Assembly (NCBI RefSeq): GCF_000217935.1
Contig: NZ_AFHI01000001.1
Span: 248,001-312,000 of the forward strand
Origin: Rheinheimera sp. A13L
GTDB lineage: Bacteria > Pseudomonadota > Gammaproteobacteria > Enterobacterales > Alteromonadaceae
DNA: 64,000 bases
Direction of reading: 5' to 3'
Part shown: positions 7,949 through 17,574 of the stretch, one piece after another
How the letters are laid out: each line of letters starts with the position of its first letter
How positions within the stretch are numbered: the stretch's first letter is position 1
Program-made: the position numbers and the translations under genes
Notes under the pieces: model-generated
Told to the model about the DNA's origin: nothing
Databases searched by the model: none
What the model saw: the letters and a program-made list of their open reading frames with translations, nothing else

Positions 7949-9559
7949 CTAAATTGCAGATAAAAATCTCAGCGCCCAGCTTTCCAGTGACTCTCGGGGA
8001 ATATTCCCAGCCTCAGCGCCCTGATGTTTTGGGTGATTAATACCTCTGTGTCCATGTTCGCCGTAAAGTGTGTCGAGTAATTCGTTTGGCCAGGATAAGG
8101 ACTTAGACACAACTCCTTTCCGAATCTGCAGATACTGCTCATCCCATTTGGTTGGGTCGGCGTTGAAAAGTATTTTGGTTGATAGCATTTTGACGCCATC
8201 AGAAGTATCAACCTCCAGTAATACAACTTGTTGAGCACGGTATCTGAGCCACACCGACTTGATCACCCGAGGTGTTCCGTTCTCCAACATTTGTTGCTGG
8301 CTGCGACCAACTTTCGGCAACGCCAAGGTGTCCTGGTGCAAAATAGTACAGCCATATGCGAATACTAAAATTCTAACCATATGATCGAAGCTGATAAAAC
8401 GCCCCGCGAAGTAACGTTCTCTGTCTGTAAGATCCTGCTTTCCACCTACATCAGCCGAAGGAAGTTTACCTGCCTGATTTGGCTCATCAGTACTGACCTG
8501 TTTTCCGCCTTCCCGCTCAGATTCCTCATCAATAATCAGCTTATGACTTGGCGTAAATCGTTCTTGCTTAACAACAGAACAAGGATTTTTAAAACGAACA
8601 AAAGATGCACCACTCTCAATAACTGTGGTTTGATTCTGATCGGATGCTGATTCTTCATCGTCAATTTCATACTCTTCTTCCTGGTCCCGCCAGTCAACAG
8701 ACCCAGAACCATGACGGACGGAGCCATCTTTATTTTCCTTTTTGACAAAATCAGGATGAATAAAAGCAACCAGTACAGGCATTTCGGCATCGATATCAAT
8801 ACCTATGATTTCCTCAACCAGGTAGCTCGATTTGTCGTCGCTAAAACGTCCACGGACATGGAGGGTCCAATTGTCCATTGGAGGGGGATCAAAGCTGAAG
8901 CACCACGACTCCCATATTCCTTTGAATTGTCGATCCCGCATATAGTGCGAATAAATGCTCTGAAAAGAGTTCATGGCATCGATGTTGGTCAGCAGCCAAG
9001 CCAGAATCATGGTGGTACCACTTTGATCAAAAGCACTGAGGGGAAAAGTACTGGTCTTTAAAACATGAATGTCGACATGCTTGTGGAAGTAAGGACGTTG
9101 AACGTCAAATTCGAGCTGTAATGTTGTGCTGGATAGACAAGCACGGCATAGGTAAGAGTTGATTAAAAAGATGGCTCTGGCCAGTTCAAGCTGTGGTATG
9201 ACGTACTTAACGGTTCTTCTAGGCTTTTGCTCTGTGTAGATGAAAGCATTCTGCCGGCTTTCTGCTTTTCTGACTGAATCGAAATTACTTAAGTCAGGAA
9301 AATCGGCCAGTTTTGCCGGAAACAATTGATATCCTGAAGGAAGTTCAATCACACGGTCAGCAGGGTTTTCTCCACGCTTACTACTGTTGATGCGCTTGCT
9401 GCGACTCAATAACGCCAGGTTGGATATCCGGGTCGACTTTTTATCCTGTAAAGGGCGACACCAGACATTGATATACCAGTCTCGCTTGCTACGAGCTCTG
9501 AACAATTCACCTATATGTACAATTTGAACATCGTCATCAAAACCGGCAATCCTTGGCAT
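7949..9559 (-). CDS. tnsE: Tn7 transposition protein TnsE
   Basis: The 536-residue product is close to the 538 residues of Tn7 TnsE and shares its landmark strings along the whole length: VQIVHIGELFR near the start, CFSFDPPPM, VSTDEP, ADVGGKQD, LPKVGRS, and GVKMLSTK and GHRGINHPK near the end. TnsE directs insertion into DNA undergoing discontinuous replication, notably conjugal plasmids. It binds DNA and the sliding clamp and works with TnsABC. The ATG follows AAGGAG by 7 nt and lies 10 nt after the tnsD stop, so tnsD and tnsE are cotranscribed. The region around residues 280-350 is acidic and the most divergent from Tn7. Confidence 0.96.
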   Translation of the reverse strand: MPRIAGFDDDVQIVHIGELFRARSKRDWYINVWCRPLQDKKSTRISNLALLSRSKRINSSKRGENPADRVIELPSGYQLFPAKLADFPDLSNFDSVRKAESRQNAFIYTEQKPRRTVKYVIPQLELARAIFLINSYLCRACLSSTTLQLEFDVQRPYFHKHVDIHVLKTSTFPLSAFDQSGTTMILAWLLTNIDAMNSFQSIYSHYMRDRQFKGIWESWCFSFDPPPMDNWTLHVRGRFSDDKSSYLVEEIIGIDIDAEMPVLVAFIHPDFVKKENKDGSVRHGSGSVDWRDQEEEYEIDDEESASDQNQTTVIESGASFVRFKNPCSVVKQERFTPSHKLIIDEESEREGGKQVSTDEPNQAGKLPSADVGGKQDLTDRERYFAGRFISFDHMVRILVFAYGCTILHQDTLALPKVGRSQQQMLENGTPRVIKSVWLRYRAQQVVLLEVDTSDGVKMLSTKILFNADPTKWDEQYLQIRKGVVSKSLSWPNELLDTLYGEHGHRGINHPKHQGAEAGNIPRESLESWALRFLSAI

Positions 9560-9569
9560 CCTATCTCCT

Positions 9570-11072
9570 TTACAACATCCGCAATATTGCAGCGGCCTGT
9601 GGAGTAATACGTTCTTTACTCAAACCTGACATACGAAGAACGAGCCACTTTTTAGGTGGTATGTGTTCATCCATTAATCGCGTATAGATACAACAAATAC
9701 GACGCAGCTGGTACTCCGTGATTGACTCAGCATATCTTTGTAGCACTTTGTTAACCAGAGGTAATTTGCGAATATTTTTTGAAATGGATGCTTTGTTGGG
9801 TAACTGCTGAAGCAACCAGTTAGCGGATAACCTGGGCAGGTCTAGCCGTAAGTCGGACTGATAAATCAGCCGCAATAGATGACGACTCGCTGTCATATCA
9901 CGCTTATGCCAGTCAACTTTAAGACCCGGCAAATCTCTTGGCCATTTGTGTTGCTTGTTAAACTCCATTAGCCAAGCTCTGTCATTCCGGTATAACCAAG
10001 CGTACAGAGCGCCCCCAAGCTCAACCTTTCGGGCAGCTTTAGTTCCACGCTCCCGAACCAAACTCTGCCAAGTTTCGCGTTTTTGCGTATCGACCACAGT
10101 TGGAGTCTCAGGACTACAAGTCAGATCCAATGCTGGCCACACCTTGTCACCCAATTTCCGCACCTGGTTAAGAATTTCAGCAGGCGTCATTTCTGGTAAA
10201 AGGGTTGCCCATACAATTAAATGCTCCAGATAACTAAAGGCCTTACGGTGCTTCCGAAACATAGATCTCAGCCAAAAGCTTTCACTAATAGGTCCCTGCA
10301 GATGAAGCTCAGACAAGGTGTGAACAGAGAATTGTTGCCGGATACGGTCATAGACTCGGTCGTGCAGAACTTGTTTACCTCTGGAGAACCCCCAATCAAC
10401 AGCCAGACATTGATAGAACTCTGTCCACTGTTCAAATGATGGTGATTTCCCCGGGGACAACTGCATTAACTCGCGAGCTAAGCATGCAAGCACCATCTGC
10501 TCAGAACCTACGTCGGCGCAGCTTTGTGTTTTACCGGTAGCTTGTTGCAAAGGTAAAAATAAATGCCGATGGTCGCCTATGTTTTCAGATAGCAAAGTTA
10601 ATGAACCGTGGTCAGGACAAACACCAAGACCAGGAAAATACCACTCACGCAACCAGAAGCACTCCCCATGCGTCTTTAGTTGCTGCTGCACACAAGCAGC
10701 ACAATAGCGGAACCCATGTACTGATTTAACTCGTGAAGCAGCAACACCAAGCATTAAGTGGACAGCCCCCTGCGAGCTTGCTGCCATCATCTTCAATGCC
10801 TTGAGCCTGTGTTCTTCAGAAACAAAAGGGGCATACAGCGGGAATAGTGTGTGCTGATAAACCAGCTCATCAACAGAATATCGGCCTGTTCTTTTCAGCT
10901 GGTTAGAAATAGCCTGCAGATGACAAGGAAGGTCCATGGTGGCAATTACTTTGCGATCACCATACACCTCATCCAGTAATTGTTTAGGGCTGGATATACC
11001 CAGATAAGTGCCGGTCCGAGCTACTGTGCTATAAATGAGCTCATTTGGGTAGGGTACCGGGAAGTTGAGCAT
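9570..11072 (-). CDS. tnsD: Tn7 target-site selector TnsD (TniQ family)
   Basis: The 500-residue product aligns from memory with Tn7 TnsD (508 aa) from the first residues (FPVPYPNELIYST) to the last (LSKERITPQAA). The CCCH zinc finger is intact, with Cys124, Cys127, Cys152 and His155 at the same residue numbers as Tn7 TnsD. TnsD binds the 3' end of glmS and recruits TnsC to attTn7, which agrees with the element sitting just past glmS here. Unlike Tn7, the gene does not follow tnsC directly: 4.9 kb of other sequence intervenes. It therefore probably has its own promoter in the 268-nt gap upstream. Confidence 0.96.
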   Translation of the reverse strand: MLNFPVPYPNELIYSTVARTGTYLGISSPKQLLDEVYGDRKVIATMDLPCHLQAISNQLKRTGRYSVDELVYQHTLFPLYAPFVSEEHRLKALKMMAASSQGAVHLMLGVAASRVKSVHGFRYCAACVQQQLKTHGECFWLREWYFPGLGVCPDHGSLTLLSENIGDHRHLFLPLQQATGKTQSCADVGSEQMVLACLARELMQLSPGKSPSFEQWTEFYQCLAVDWGFSRGKQVLHDRVYDRIRQQFSVHTLSELHLQGPISESFWLRSMFRKHRKAFSYLEHLIVWATLLPEMTPAEILNQVRKLGDKVWPALDLTCSPETPTVVDTQKRETWQSLVRERGTKAARKVELGGALYAWLYRNDRAWLMEFNKQHKWPRDLPGLKVDWHKRDMTASRHLLRLIYQSDLRLDLPRLSANWLLQQLPNKASISKNIRKLPLVNKVLQRYAESITEYQLRRICCIYTRLMDEHIPPKKWLVLRMSGLSKERITPQAAAILRML

Positions 11073-11340
11073 GACTGCTAACTCAGAAAGCTAATGTCTG
11101 CTATTAAATATAGAGTCATATGACTCCATTAGTATCAGTTTTCCCTGATGTGTAAAAGATCACCCAAAGTTACCACCAGATTCACTTGAACTTTACCACT
11201 CGTTCAATCTCTGCTCACCACAACATTCAAACTTACGCACAAGTATTTGCGTCAATCTCCTATGGGCTGATAAGAGCGAAAAGGAGTCGGTCGGATGCGG
11301 CAAGAAAATAGAGGGGATCCATCCGATATTATTTGATGAC
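11073..11340 (-). promoter_or_regulatory. Gap upstream of tnsD with a perfect 14-bp palindrome
   Basis: This stretch between the 635-aa gene and tnsD holds no gene that I can support. At 11113-11126 it has the perfect palindrome GAGTCATATGACTC. Just downstream of it in the tnsD direction is TATATTTAAT, a possible -10 region. The palindrome would lie in or near the promoter spacer, so it could be an operator for separate control of tnsD-tnsE. No terminator-like hairpin is visible at the left end. Confidence 0.35.
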
Positions 11341-13248
11341 CTAAGCTAACTCTTCAATCAAGTTGACGTGATAAGGATATATCTTGAATTTCATCTCAGG
11401 CCCGCTCTGGTATCTGTCGGCACTCGATACGAGAGAGACTAAGTCAATTTCGGCCTGGTTGAGCAAGTCCTTCAAGGTTTGCTTAGGGACTTTGTTTTGC
11501 ACAAGTATGGGCAGCAGGCTTATGAATGAACAGGGATTGCTGGCGACTAAGGCCAATATCTCCGGTGACGTCGGGTAGGTGGCCTTATCCAGCCATATAC
11601 TGTAATGGTCATCATTCGCGTTTTTTGCTTCTACTGTCCACTGTAGCCGGCGAATGACTAGGTGTTGCTGCATGATTGGCCAGAAGTCGTTACCATAGAA
11701 GTCAATACTTAACATCTCAGTGGTAGCTTCCCACAGCGCTTGAAATAGCGCGGCGGATTGGTTAAGTATTTCGGGATTGAGAGTTTCCTGTGCGTTAGCA
11801 GTACAGTCCAGAATCCCTAAGCCTACGTCAACCAATGTGCACATCAGTCTTGAAGCATCTGAGGGTTGCCATTCTGCGGAAATTTTATAAATGGGACGGA
11901 ATTCGAGAATTTCCCTCAGCGCAACACTAGAGTTCCACATATTCAGCCAGTGACTGGTGAAGTTATCGCTCAATGCGACGGAATACCCGAGCACCCGGCA
12001 AGCATAGTTGTTGGGCTGAGTAGCGTGATATTCACTAACATGGCTTCTAATCGACTGACCTTTGGAGGAGTTCCACTCGGTAGGTGTCAAGTTCCATTCG
12101 TTGATGAAATCTCTGATGTCCGGTGCCGGAAACCTGTCGGGCTGGTTCGAATGTAGAAGTGCTAGCATGGATTGATAAACCCATGGCTCCCAAGAAAAAT
12201 TCAATTGCTCGGAAACGGTTGGAGAACAAGGAAGTGGGAGTTTATCGGCTAATGCCCATAATATATCTTGGCTACTCAGAGATCGTTTTTGACCCGAGTT
12301 GTTATCAGGGAAGTTGAGGTACTGGCGAGTGAGCCATGTGCCCCAACGCTTAAATAGACCCTCGAAATCGGATCTTTTGGCGACAGTATCAACGAAAGAA
12401 GCGAGCAGAGATTCGACGTGCGGCTCTAACACAGAGGGAGGATGTCCATACCCATCAGCAATGTGAATGAGTTGCATACTTCCGCGCCTGAGCAAGCTAG
12501 GTAGCAATAGGGCACCATCCCACGAGCCATCGCTTTGGAAACTTGTTGGAGACCTGTATGTGAACTGTTCCCATAAATCGTAGTTACGATAAAACTCAGG
12601 GCTGTCGAGTACTCGATTGATCAAGACTAGGCTTTGTGTGGAGTTCATCCATTTAAACAATGTGTTGAGATCAAGCTTTGCTAGTAATTTAACCCATGGC
12701 CAACTGGAATCATCGGTCCGACTTTCCCTGGTATGTCCGTACCAAATTTCATCGAGGGTGATTGGATGGGATGGATCAACCCCATATTCCTGAAGCAGCT
12801 TTTTTTCAGCATCGGCGAAATGTTGTTCGGCTAAATTTAAGAGTGCCTCTTTGAAAGCATCATTTTTCAGAGCTACGACCAGTGCCACTTCCGTCCACAA
12901 ATGCTCGACCCACCATGAGTTTCGGACGAGAGCCCTGAAGGCTGTGTACCAGTTTTCAGTTTCTGAAGAAGCCCAGGCTGTTACAATTCCGATCACCAAA
13001 GTCGCCTGAATTCTCGGATCGTCCGACGCATCGAAGTCCTCGTGAGAACCGTCCAAGTGAGTGGTAAACCTCTTAAGAGCATTCTCGGCATCATCCTGGA
13101 TGCAAAAGTATTCTGTTACAGACGTGATCAATAAATCGGGAGATGCAAAGCTACCTTCTGCGAAGTCTCTAATTAACGACTCGGCGATTGTGTATGATTT
13201 CTGCATTTCAGATTCATAAGCAGGTGGCAATTGCCATTCTTTGTTCAT
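11341..13248 (-). CDS. Large helical protein of unknown family, third gene of the PLD module
   Basis: I do not recognise this 635-residue protein. It is rich in Trp and Leu, looks mostly alpha-helical, and has no signal peptide, transmembrane segment, Walker motif or nuclease motif. A helical-repeat or scaffold fold is possible. The start at 13248 is chosen because AGGA lies about 10 nt upstream and the gene then begins 2 nt after the stop of the small PLD-like gene; an in-frame ATG at 13284 would overlap that gene. The tight spacing links it to the two PLD-like proteins. Its placement inside the tns operon marks it as cargo. Confidence 0.75.
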   Translation of the reverse strand: MNKEWQLPPAYESEMQKSYTIAESLIRDFAEGSFASPDLLITSVTEYFCIQDDAENALKRFTTHLDGSHEDFDASDDPRIQATLVIGIVTAWASSETENWYTAFRALVRNSWWVEHLWTEVALVVALKNDAFKEALLNLAEQHFADAEKKLLQEYGVDPSHPITLDEIWYGHTRESRTDDSSWPWVKLLAKLDLNTLFKWMNSTQSLVLINRVLDSPEFYRNYDLWEQFTYRSPTSFQSDGSWDGALLLPSLLRRGSMQLIHIADGYGHPPSVLEPHVESLLASFVDTVAKRSDFEGLFKRWGTWLTRQYLNFPDNNSGQKRSLSSQDILWALADKLPLPCSPTVSEQLNFSWEPWVYQSMLALLHSNQPDRFPAPDIRDFINEWNLTPTEWNSSKGQSIRSHVSEYHATQPNNYACRVLGYSVALSDNFTSHWLNMWNSSVALREILEFRPIYKISAEWQPSDASRLMCTLVDVGLGILDCTANAQETLNPEILNQSAALFQALWEATTEMLSIDFYGNDFWPIMQQHLVIRRLQWTVEAKNANDDHYSIWLDKATYPTSPEILALVASNPCSFISLLPILVQNKVPKQTLKDLLNQAEIDLVSLVSSADRYQSGPEMKFKIYPYHVNLIEELA

Positions 13249-13250
13249 GA

Positions 13251-13892
13251 CTATTTTTTCCTGTTGGCGTTGGCCATCTTCCAAGCTGTATCAAAAAACT
13301 GGACAGCTTTATGGGCATCAGCACTCCAGCCTCTACTCGCTGCGTTTACATCTCGGTGGAAGCCACCTACAGTAGCGCCAAAATGCCATAGCTCTTCATC
13401 AATGATTGCAAAGCGATCGTGAATATAATCGAAGTCTTTGAGGGCAAATGAGATCTCCACTTTTAAGGGATCGTCGACCTTTGCGCGACCATCTGTTACT
13501 GAGTCTTCTAATGCCTTAAATTCTTTCTCGATTTCTGCTTGGTCATCATGATGACCTGTTAAAATTCTTATAGTTTGAATATGGTTTGTGAGGAACCAAT
13601 TCACAACTTTCTTTATTCTTCGACCGTGGCTAGGATTTTTGCCGTCTTCAGAAAATAGATGCTTATCAATTATCCACACCCGTTGCGCGGTGCTGATAGC
13701 TTTCTCAAATTCTCTTACTATACGTACGTCATCAACTCCATACCGAGCCATAATGGCATCATACTCTGGGAAATGATGATGGCTTTCGCCACCCTGAGTC
13801 GCCTCGCAAGGTATAAGTAATTGTGGAGAAAATTTCTTCTCTACCACCTGCGGGGTCGTATTGACACTGTTTCGTGAAGTTAGCTTAGCCAT
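13251..13892 (-). CDS. Small phospholipase-D-like protein with HxR variant motif
   Basis: The 213-residue protein carries one PLD-type signature near its C-terminus. It starts at His158 in IHDRFAIIDEELWHFGATVGG, that is H-x-R-x4-D-x6-G, with Arg where the family normally has Lys. Earlier parts (AQRVWIIDKHLF, IQTIRILTGHH) resemble the core strands of a PLD half-domain. PLD-family enzymes with one motif per chain usually act as dimers on phosphodiesters, either nucleic acid or lipid. No signal peptide is present. The start has AGGA about 9 nt upstream. It sits between the larger PLD-like protein and the 635-aa protein. Nuclease activity is an inference. Confidence 0.75.
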   Translation of the reverse strand: MAKLTSRNSVNTTPQVVEKKFSPQLLIPCEATQGGESHHHFPEYDAIMARYGVDDVRIVREFEKAISTAQRVWIIDKHLFSEDGKNPSHGRRIKKVVNWFLTNHIQTIRILTGHHDDQAEIEKEFKALEDSVTDGRAKVDDPLKVEISFALKDFDYIHDRFAIIDEELWHFGATVGGFHRDVNAASRGWSADAHKAVQFFDTAWKMANANRKK

Positions 13893-13951
13893 TATTCACA
13901 TCCTGCGCTCCTTGCGTCGTCTGCGCATCAGTTCCGTTGCACCTCATGCAC

Positions 13952-15652
13952 TTATTTCGCGTCCTTCACGTCACGCCCACAGTGAACGCATGGCTTCTTA
14001 AGTGCCTTCCGCGGGACTTTGAAATCCTCCAGAGGAAGAGCGTTGTTGTAGAGGCGCAGAAGATGATCGAGGATTTTCTCGCCATGGGGTATGCGCATGG
14101 TAAGCGTTGGCCGTATACCGATAGAGTTCAGAGAACTGCCGATCATCCATACACGACCATCGATCGCGATGAATCGATCATGAAACAGACTGTTTTCTGT
14201 ATTCGCTACTTTGATTTCAATATTGTTCTTGTGACTATCTTGGAAGATAGCTAGATTTTCTAGCAATTTTTGGTGTGTGTCCTGTGTCGCCTCACTATCA
14301 ATTTCGGTACCAGTTGTCGCTTCGTTGATCTGTTTGAAAGCACTGCTTGAAGTTAGGATTTGTATCTTGATCTCGTCTCGTTCAATAGCAAATAGATATT
14401 GGGGAATCTGGTTTGCGCTGAAGTATGGATCAGCGATGAAGATGCTTGAGTTAGCCTGCTTGAACTTTTTCCTGATGTGTTCGAGCGCTTCCTTGCGTTG
14501 GTCAGCCGTAAACCACGTTTGCTCATATACCTTGGCACTGTGATTAAGGAGTCGCTCATTTTTTGCGTCTAGCAAACGCTGGAAAGCATTTGTTGTATTC
14601 GGTGCTTTCCCCAATGTTTGTGAGGACGCTAAGGTTTTTTTATCGGTGACGTACTCATCTACTGCGCTCTTCTTTTTATCCGTCTCGGGAACCGAAACCT
14701 TAATGCGTTGCTCGACCAAGTCAATCTTCGTGTTCATTTGCCGAAGGAACTGTCGCATGGGCGTTTGCAGTAAGACTCCGCGTTCTGTGTGTGTCAGGAT
14801 AAGACCGGAGCCATGGATGGATGACGGTCTTTCAATCACAACCAAGCCATCCTCCGGTACCGGAACTGTATCAAAGGAGGTGAGTATCCCTTCTTGCCCT
14901 TCCATAGAGGTCAGGCTCAAACCTTCAAGTTTCCTGCCTGGGTGGGGCTTCAAATGGATGTACAACGATTCGGAACCGTCTTCTTTAGGATCAACGAATT
15001 GCCGGACTGAATGAACATCGCAGTCAGGCACAGCGAGCGCCATCCCACCTATATATTCAGGGTACTCCCTAAAATCGACATGCATGTGGTGCTCTAGGAA
15101 TTTGAAGGCTTCTTGGCAATGTTTGCTTTGTCCGTCTTGGTCAAGGAAACTCGGCCATTCTTGACTGTCTGAAATTCGACGTGAGTACCTGATGATGCCA
15201 AGGTTACGGAAGGGGATTGAAGGACGTTCAGATTTAAGCGTGATGTCGTCACTTTCCAAGGGCACGCCCAATACAGGCCATGTTGGAAAGTCACTTAGCC
15301 TGCCAGCGGAAAGGGGCACTCCATCAGAGTTCTTCCGGGCATCACGAAGGGGAATGGGTGTACCAAGTTCATCAGATGCGGTTCGATACCACCGGATGGC
15401 TTCTTCTGCGGTCATGACGATACGGTCGACCGCAATAGCGCCTTCTTCGTTGAATTGTTTGAAGTAAGGCTTGGCAGGTCTCAAAGGGGTTTGCCTACCT
15501 GATGCCAGCAACCATACCGATGCGAACAGCAAACGTAGAGGAGTTGGCTCAGATGTAGATCGTGGTGGTACAACCACAGCGACATGCACGACCGCATGTT
15601 CGAAGCCGTCAGTCAATTTACTGTAGGGGTTACTGCTTTCGTTACTTTCCAT
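13952..15652 (-). CDS. Phospholipase-D-like protein with long N-terminal domain (possibly VPA1262-like)
   Basis: With the ATG at 15652 the protein has 566 residues. The C-terminal 170 residues form a PLD-like domain: SSIFIADPYFS begins it and the catalytic-type motif starts at His491 (FHDRFIAIDGRVWMIGSSLN), again H-x-R-x4-D with Arg for Lys. The last residues contain CVHC, perhaps a small metal site. The N-terminal 380 residues are of a type I associate loosely with VPA1262-family proteins; treat that name as tentative. Possible upstream starts include TTG at 15802 and ATG at 15730, but the conserved-looking part begins after 15652. It is probably the first gene of a three-gene cargo unit. 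Confidence 0.7.
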   Translation of the reverse strand: MESNESSNPYSKLTDGFEHAVVHVAVVVPPRSTSEPTPLRLLFASVWLLASGRQTPLRPAKPYFKQFNEEGAIAVDRIVMTAEEAIRWYRTASDELGTPIPLRDARKNSDGVPLSAGRLSDFPTWPVLGVPLESDDITLKSERPSIPFRNLGIIRYSRRISDSQEWPSFLDQDGQSKHCQEAFKFLEHHMHVDFREYPEYIGGMALAVPDCDVHSVRQFVDPKEDGSESLYIHLKPHPGRKLEGLSLTSMEGQEGILTSFDTVPVPEDGLVVIERPSSIHGSGLILTHTERGVLLQTPMRQFLRQMNTKIDLVEQRIKVSVPETDKKKSAVDEYVTDKKTLASSQTLGKAPNTTNAFQRLLDAKNERLLNHSAKVYEQTWFTADQRKEALEHIRKKFKQANSSIFIADPYFSANQIPQYLFAIERDEIKIQILTSSSAFKQINEATTGTEIDSEATQDTHQKLLENLAIFQDSHKNNIEIKVANTENSLFHDRFIAIDGRVWMIGSSLNSIGIRPTLTMRIPHGEKILDHLLRLYNNALPLEDFKVPRKALKKPCVHCGRDVKDAK

Positions 15653-15933
15653 GTAGTGCTCGCTACCAGTCGAAGACGCTGAGTTAAGATATTTCTGTGA
15701 ACCAATTCGATCCTGTATCTGTAAGAGCATAACTGTGGCAAATAATCGTTCCCAAAGCCTCTTTACTGAATAAAAATCGATTAATATACGCCAAATCAGC
15801 AAGCTGCATAAACAATATATTCCTGTGTTTTTTTAGTCAAGTGACAATGGAGGTCACGCTAAAAACGAAATTTTATCAATGCTAGCTTTTGACATTCTAA
15901 AAAAGTCAGAGTCGATGTGCGCCAAGTTACCCC
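15653..15933. other. Junction between tnsC and the PLD cargo module
   Basis: This 281-nt AT-rich stretch separates the tnsC stop from the most likely start of the large PLD-like gene. It probably holds the promoter of the cargo unit. I see a weak inverted repeat (GTGAC/GTCAC around 15840-15858) and no insertion sequence, integrase gene or clear target duplication that would explain how the cargo entered the operon. Confidence 0.4.
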
Positions 15934-17574
15934 TCAACCAACCCATTTATTCAAATCAAACAACAAACCCTTAGCGCCCAAAGCTGAATGCACGGCTGTC
16001 GCTGACGATTGCTGAGAACTGATATAGCGCAAGTCATCCCAATCCAAAGTATCCCACTGATCAGGTTTGGTATTCTTAGCACGTATTTTCGGTTGTTCTG
16101 GTTCAACTGAATTGTCGGCATCTGACAGCCAATTCAAAATTACTGGTAACAGTTGAGGGCGAGTCAGCTTAGGATTCTCAGCGAATGCTTTGCGCACCGT
16201 TGCGACAAGCAGGCTTGAGTCATAATCGTCTTTGAGCATCAGGTAGATTCTACGTTCGTCGTCTGTTGCCAGCTGTTTGAGCGCTAACTCCTCTGGAGTT
16301 TCGACCTTCATGCCAGCAATGTCCCTTTGCAGTTGTATAAGTCTCTTGTCCATTTCCGGCAGCATCAAATCAGAATACTGCGCAATTTTTTCCGGAACGC
16401 CAGATCGAAGGGCCTCCAGCATAGGATGAACGGGTTTTAGCTCGTCTTTATATACCTGTTTCATTAGGCCTGGAGTGAGTCGCTCCTTACCCAAAGCCAA
16501 AGCTCGTAACTGAGATAACACAAAGAGCTTAACAACGATATCCATAACGCCCTGGCTCAGGTCATACCAAAGGTCCCGTAAATCGTCGGTCAACACCAAA
16601 TCCTTGCTCTGCAATAACTGCAGCTTCCAGAGGTTATCGGTAAAGGCAACCCACTCAGGGTTACGCTTACCATTGGGTCCTTGTTTCATCGGTTCCCAAA
16701 AAATCGCACCTAAACCTGAGCCGCGTCGGGCTGACCTGAGATCAATTTCAAAAATTTCCCTGGCTTTAGGCGTTCCAATCAGCATGACTGGCACACCAAT
16801 AGTGTTCACCATTGTCACGAAAAAATTCAGCATCGCTTCTGGGCCGCCAGATTTCACCCGGCTTAAATGCTGGATTTCATCAATAACAAGCAAACCTACC
16901 GCATGGGCGTTGGCTATCTGAGCCATCAGTGCCAGCATAGTCTCAATACCATTACGTTTGAGGCCATATTTTTTCTCATAATTCGAGCCCAACGCCTTAT
17001 CAAGCGCCCGAAAGAAGTTCAGGCAGATTTCTTTAAGCGAACCATTGTGTGAACAGTCCACTTTCAGGTAGACCACTTGCTCAAAATTCATAGTCGGGTG
17101 ATAAATGACTTGAGGATAGGTGTCCAGGATGCGCGCTAAAGACGTTGTTTTTCCACTGCCTGAGCAGCCAATCAGCAACATACTTTGAGCTGTGGATTTC
17201 GCATCTTCAAACCTGAAGCTAGACAAATCGCCACTTTGAACTCTTTCGTAGCCATTTTGTAAGTGTCGCTGCAGGTCGCCTGTTTTAGGATTGCGGCCAA
17301 CATAGCCACCACGAATCATTAGCGAAACACGCTCACTCAGTAGCATGTGAGAGCCCAGCGGCTGGAAAAAGTCATTGGTGATACGGCAAATACTGTGGGC
17401 GCGAACAACTCTTGGTTTCTGCAGATCTGACGCATCGAAAAATGACGTCGAACGCAGAGCTGCAGCACTATTTACAGATTCCTGCAGTGGCGGCAAAGCC
17501 TCAATAAACAGATTGCCTTTATAAGCTGTAACATCGGCGTCCCGATAGACGGCATCAATTTTTGTTGCGCTCAT
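15934..17574 (-). CDS. tnsC: Tn7 AAA+ regulator TnsC
   Basis: The 546-residue product (Tn7: 555) has Walker A GCSGSGKT at residues 136-143 and Walker [12 protein letters not shown] from residue 228. TnsC is the ATP-dependent adaptor that polymerises on target DNA marked by TnsD or TnsE, activates the TnsA-TnsB transposase, and takes part in target immunity. It overlaps tnsB by 4 nt (ATGA), so expression is coupled. Downstream, instead of tnsD, come cargo genes. Confidence 0.96.
   Translation of the reverse strand: MSATKIDAVYRDADVTAYKGNLFIEALPPLQESVNSAAALRSTSFFDASDLQKPRVVRAHSICRITNDFFQPLGSHMLLSERVSLMIRGGYVGRNPKTGDLQRHLQNGYERVQSGDLSSFRFEDAKSTAQSMLLIGCSGSGKTTSLARILDTYPQVIYHPTMNFEQVVYLKVDCSHNGSLKEICLNFFRALDKALGSNYEKKYGLKRNGIETMLALMAQIANAHAVGLLVIDEIQHLSRVKSGGPEAMLNFFVTMVNTIGVPVMLIGTPKAREIFEIDLRSARRGSGLGAIFWEPMKQGPNGKRNPEWVAFTDNLWKLQLLQSKDLVLTDDLRDLWYDLSQGVMDIVVKLFVLSQLRALALGKERLTPGLMKQVYKDELKPVHPMLEALRSGVPEKIAQYSDLMLPEMDKRLIQLQRDIAGMKVETPEELALKQLATDDERRIYLMLKDDYDSSLLVATVRKAFAENPKLTRPQLLPVILNWLSDADNSVEPEQPKIRAKNTKPDQWDTLDWDDLRYISSQQSSATAVHSALGAKGLLFDLNKWVG

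Noticed and set aside
15683-15808. A 41-codon minus-strand frame (MQLADLAYIN...) upstream of the large PLD-like gene
   Set aside because: Ribosome-site spacing is poor, no hydrophobic or conserved feature is seen, and it may simply be leader sequence.
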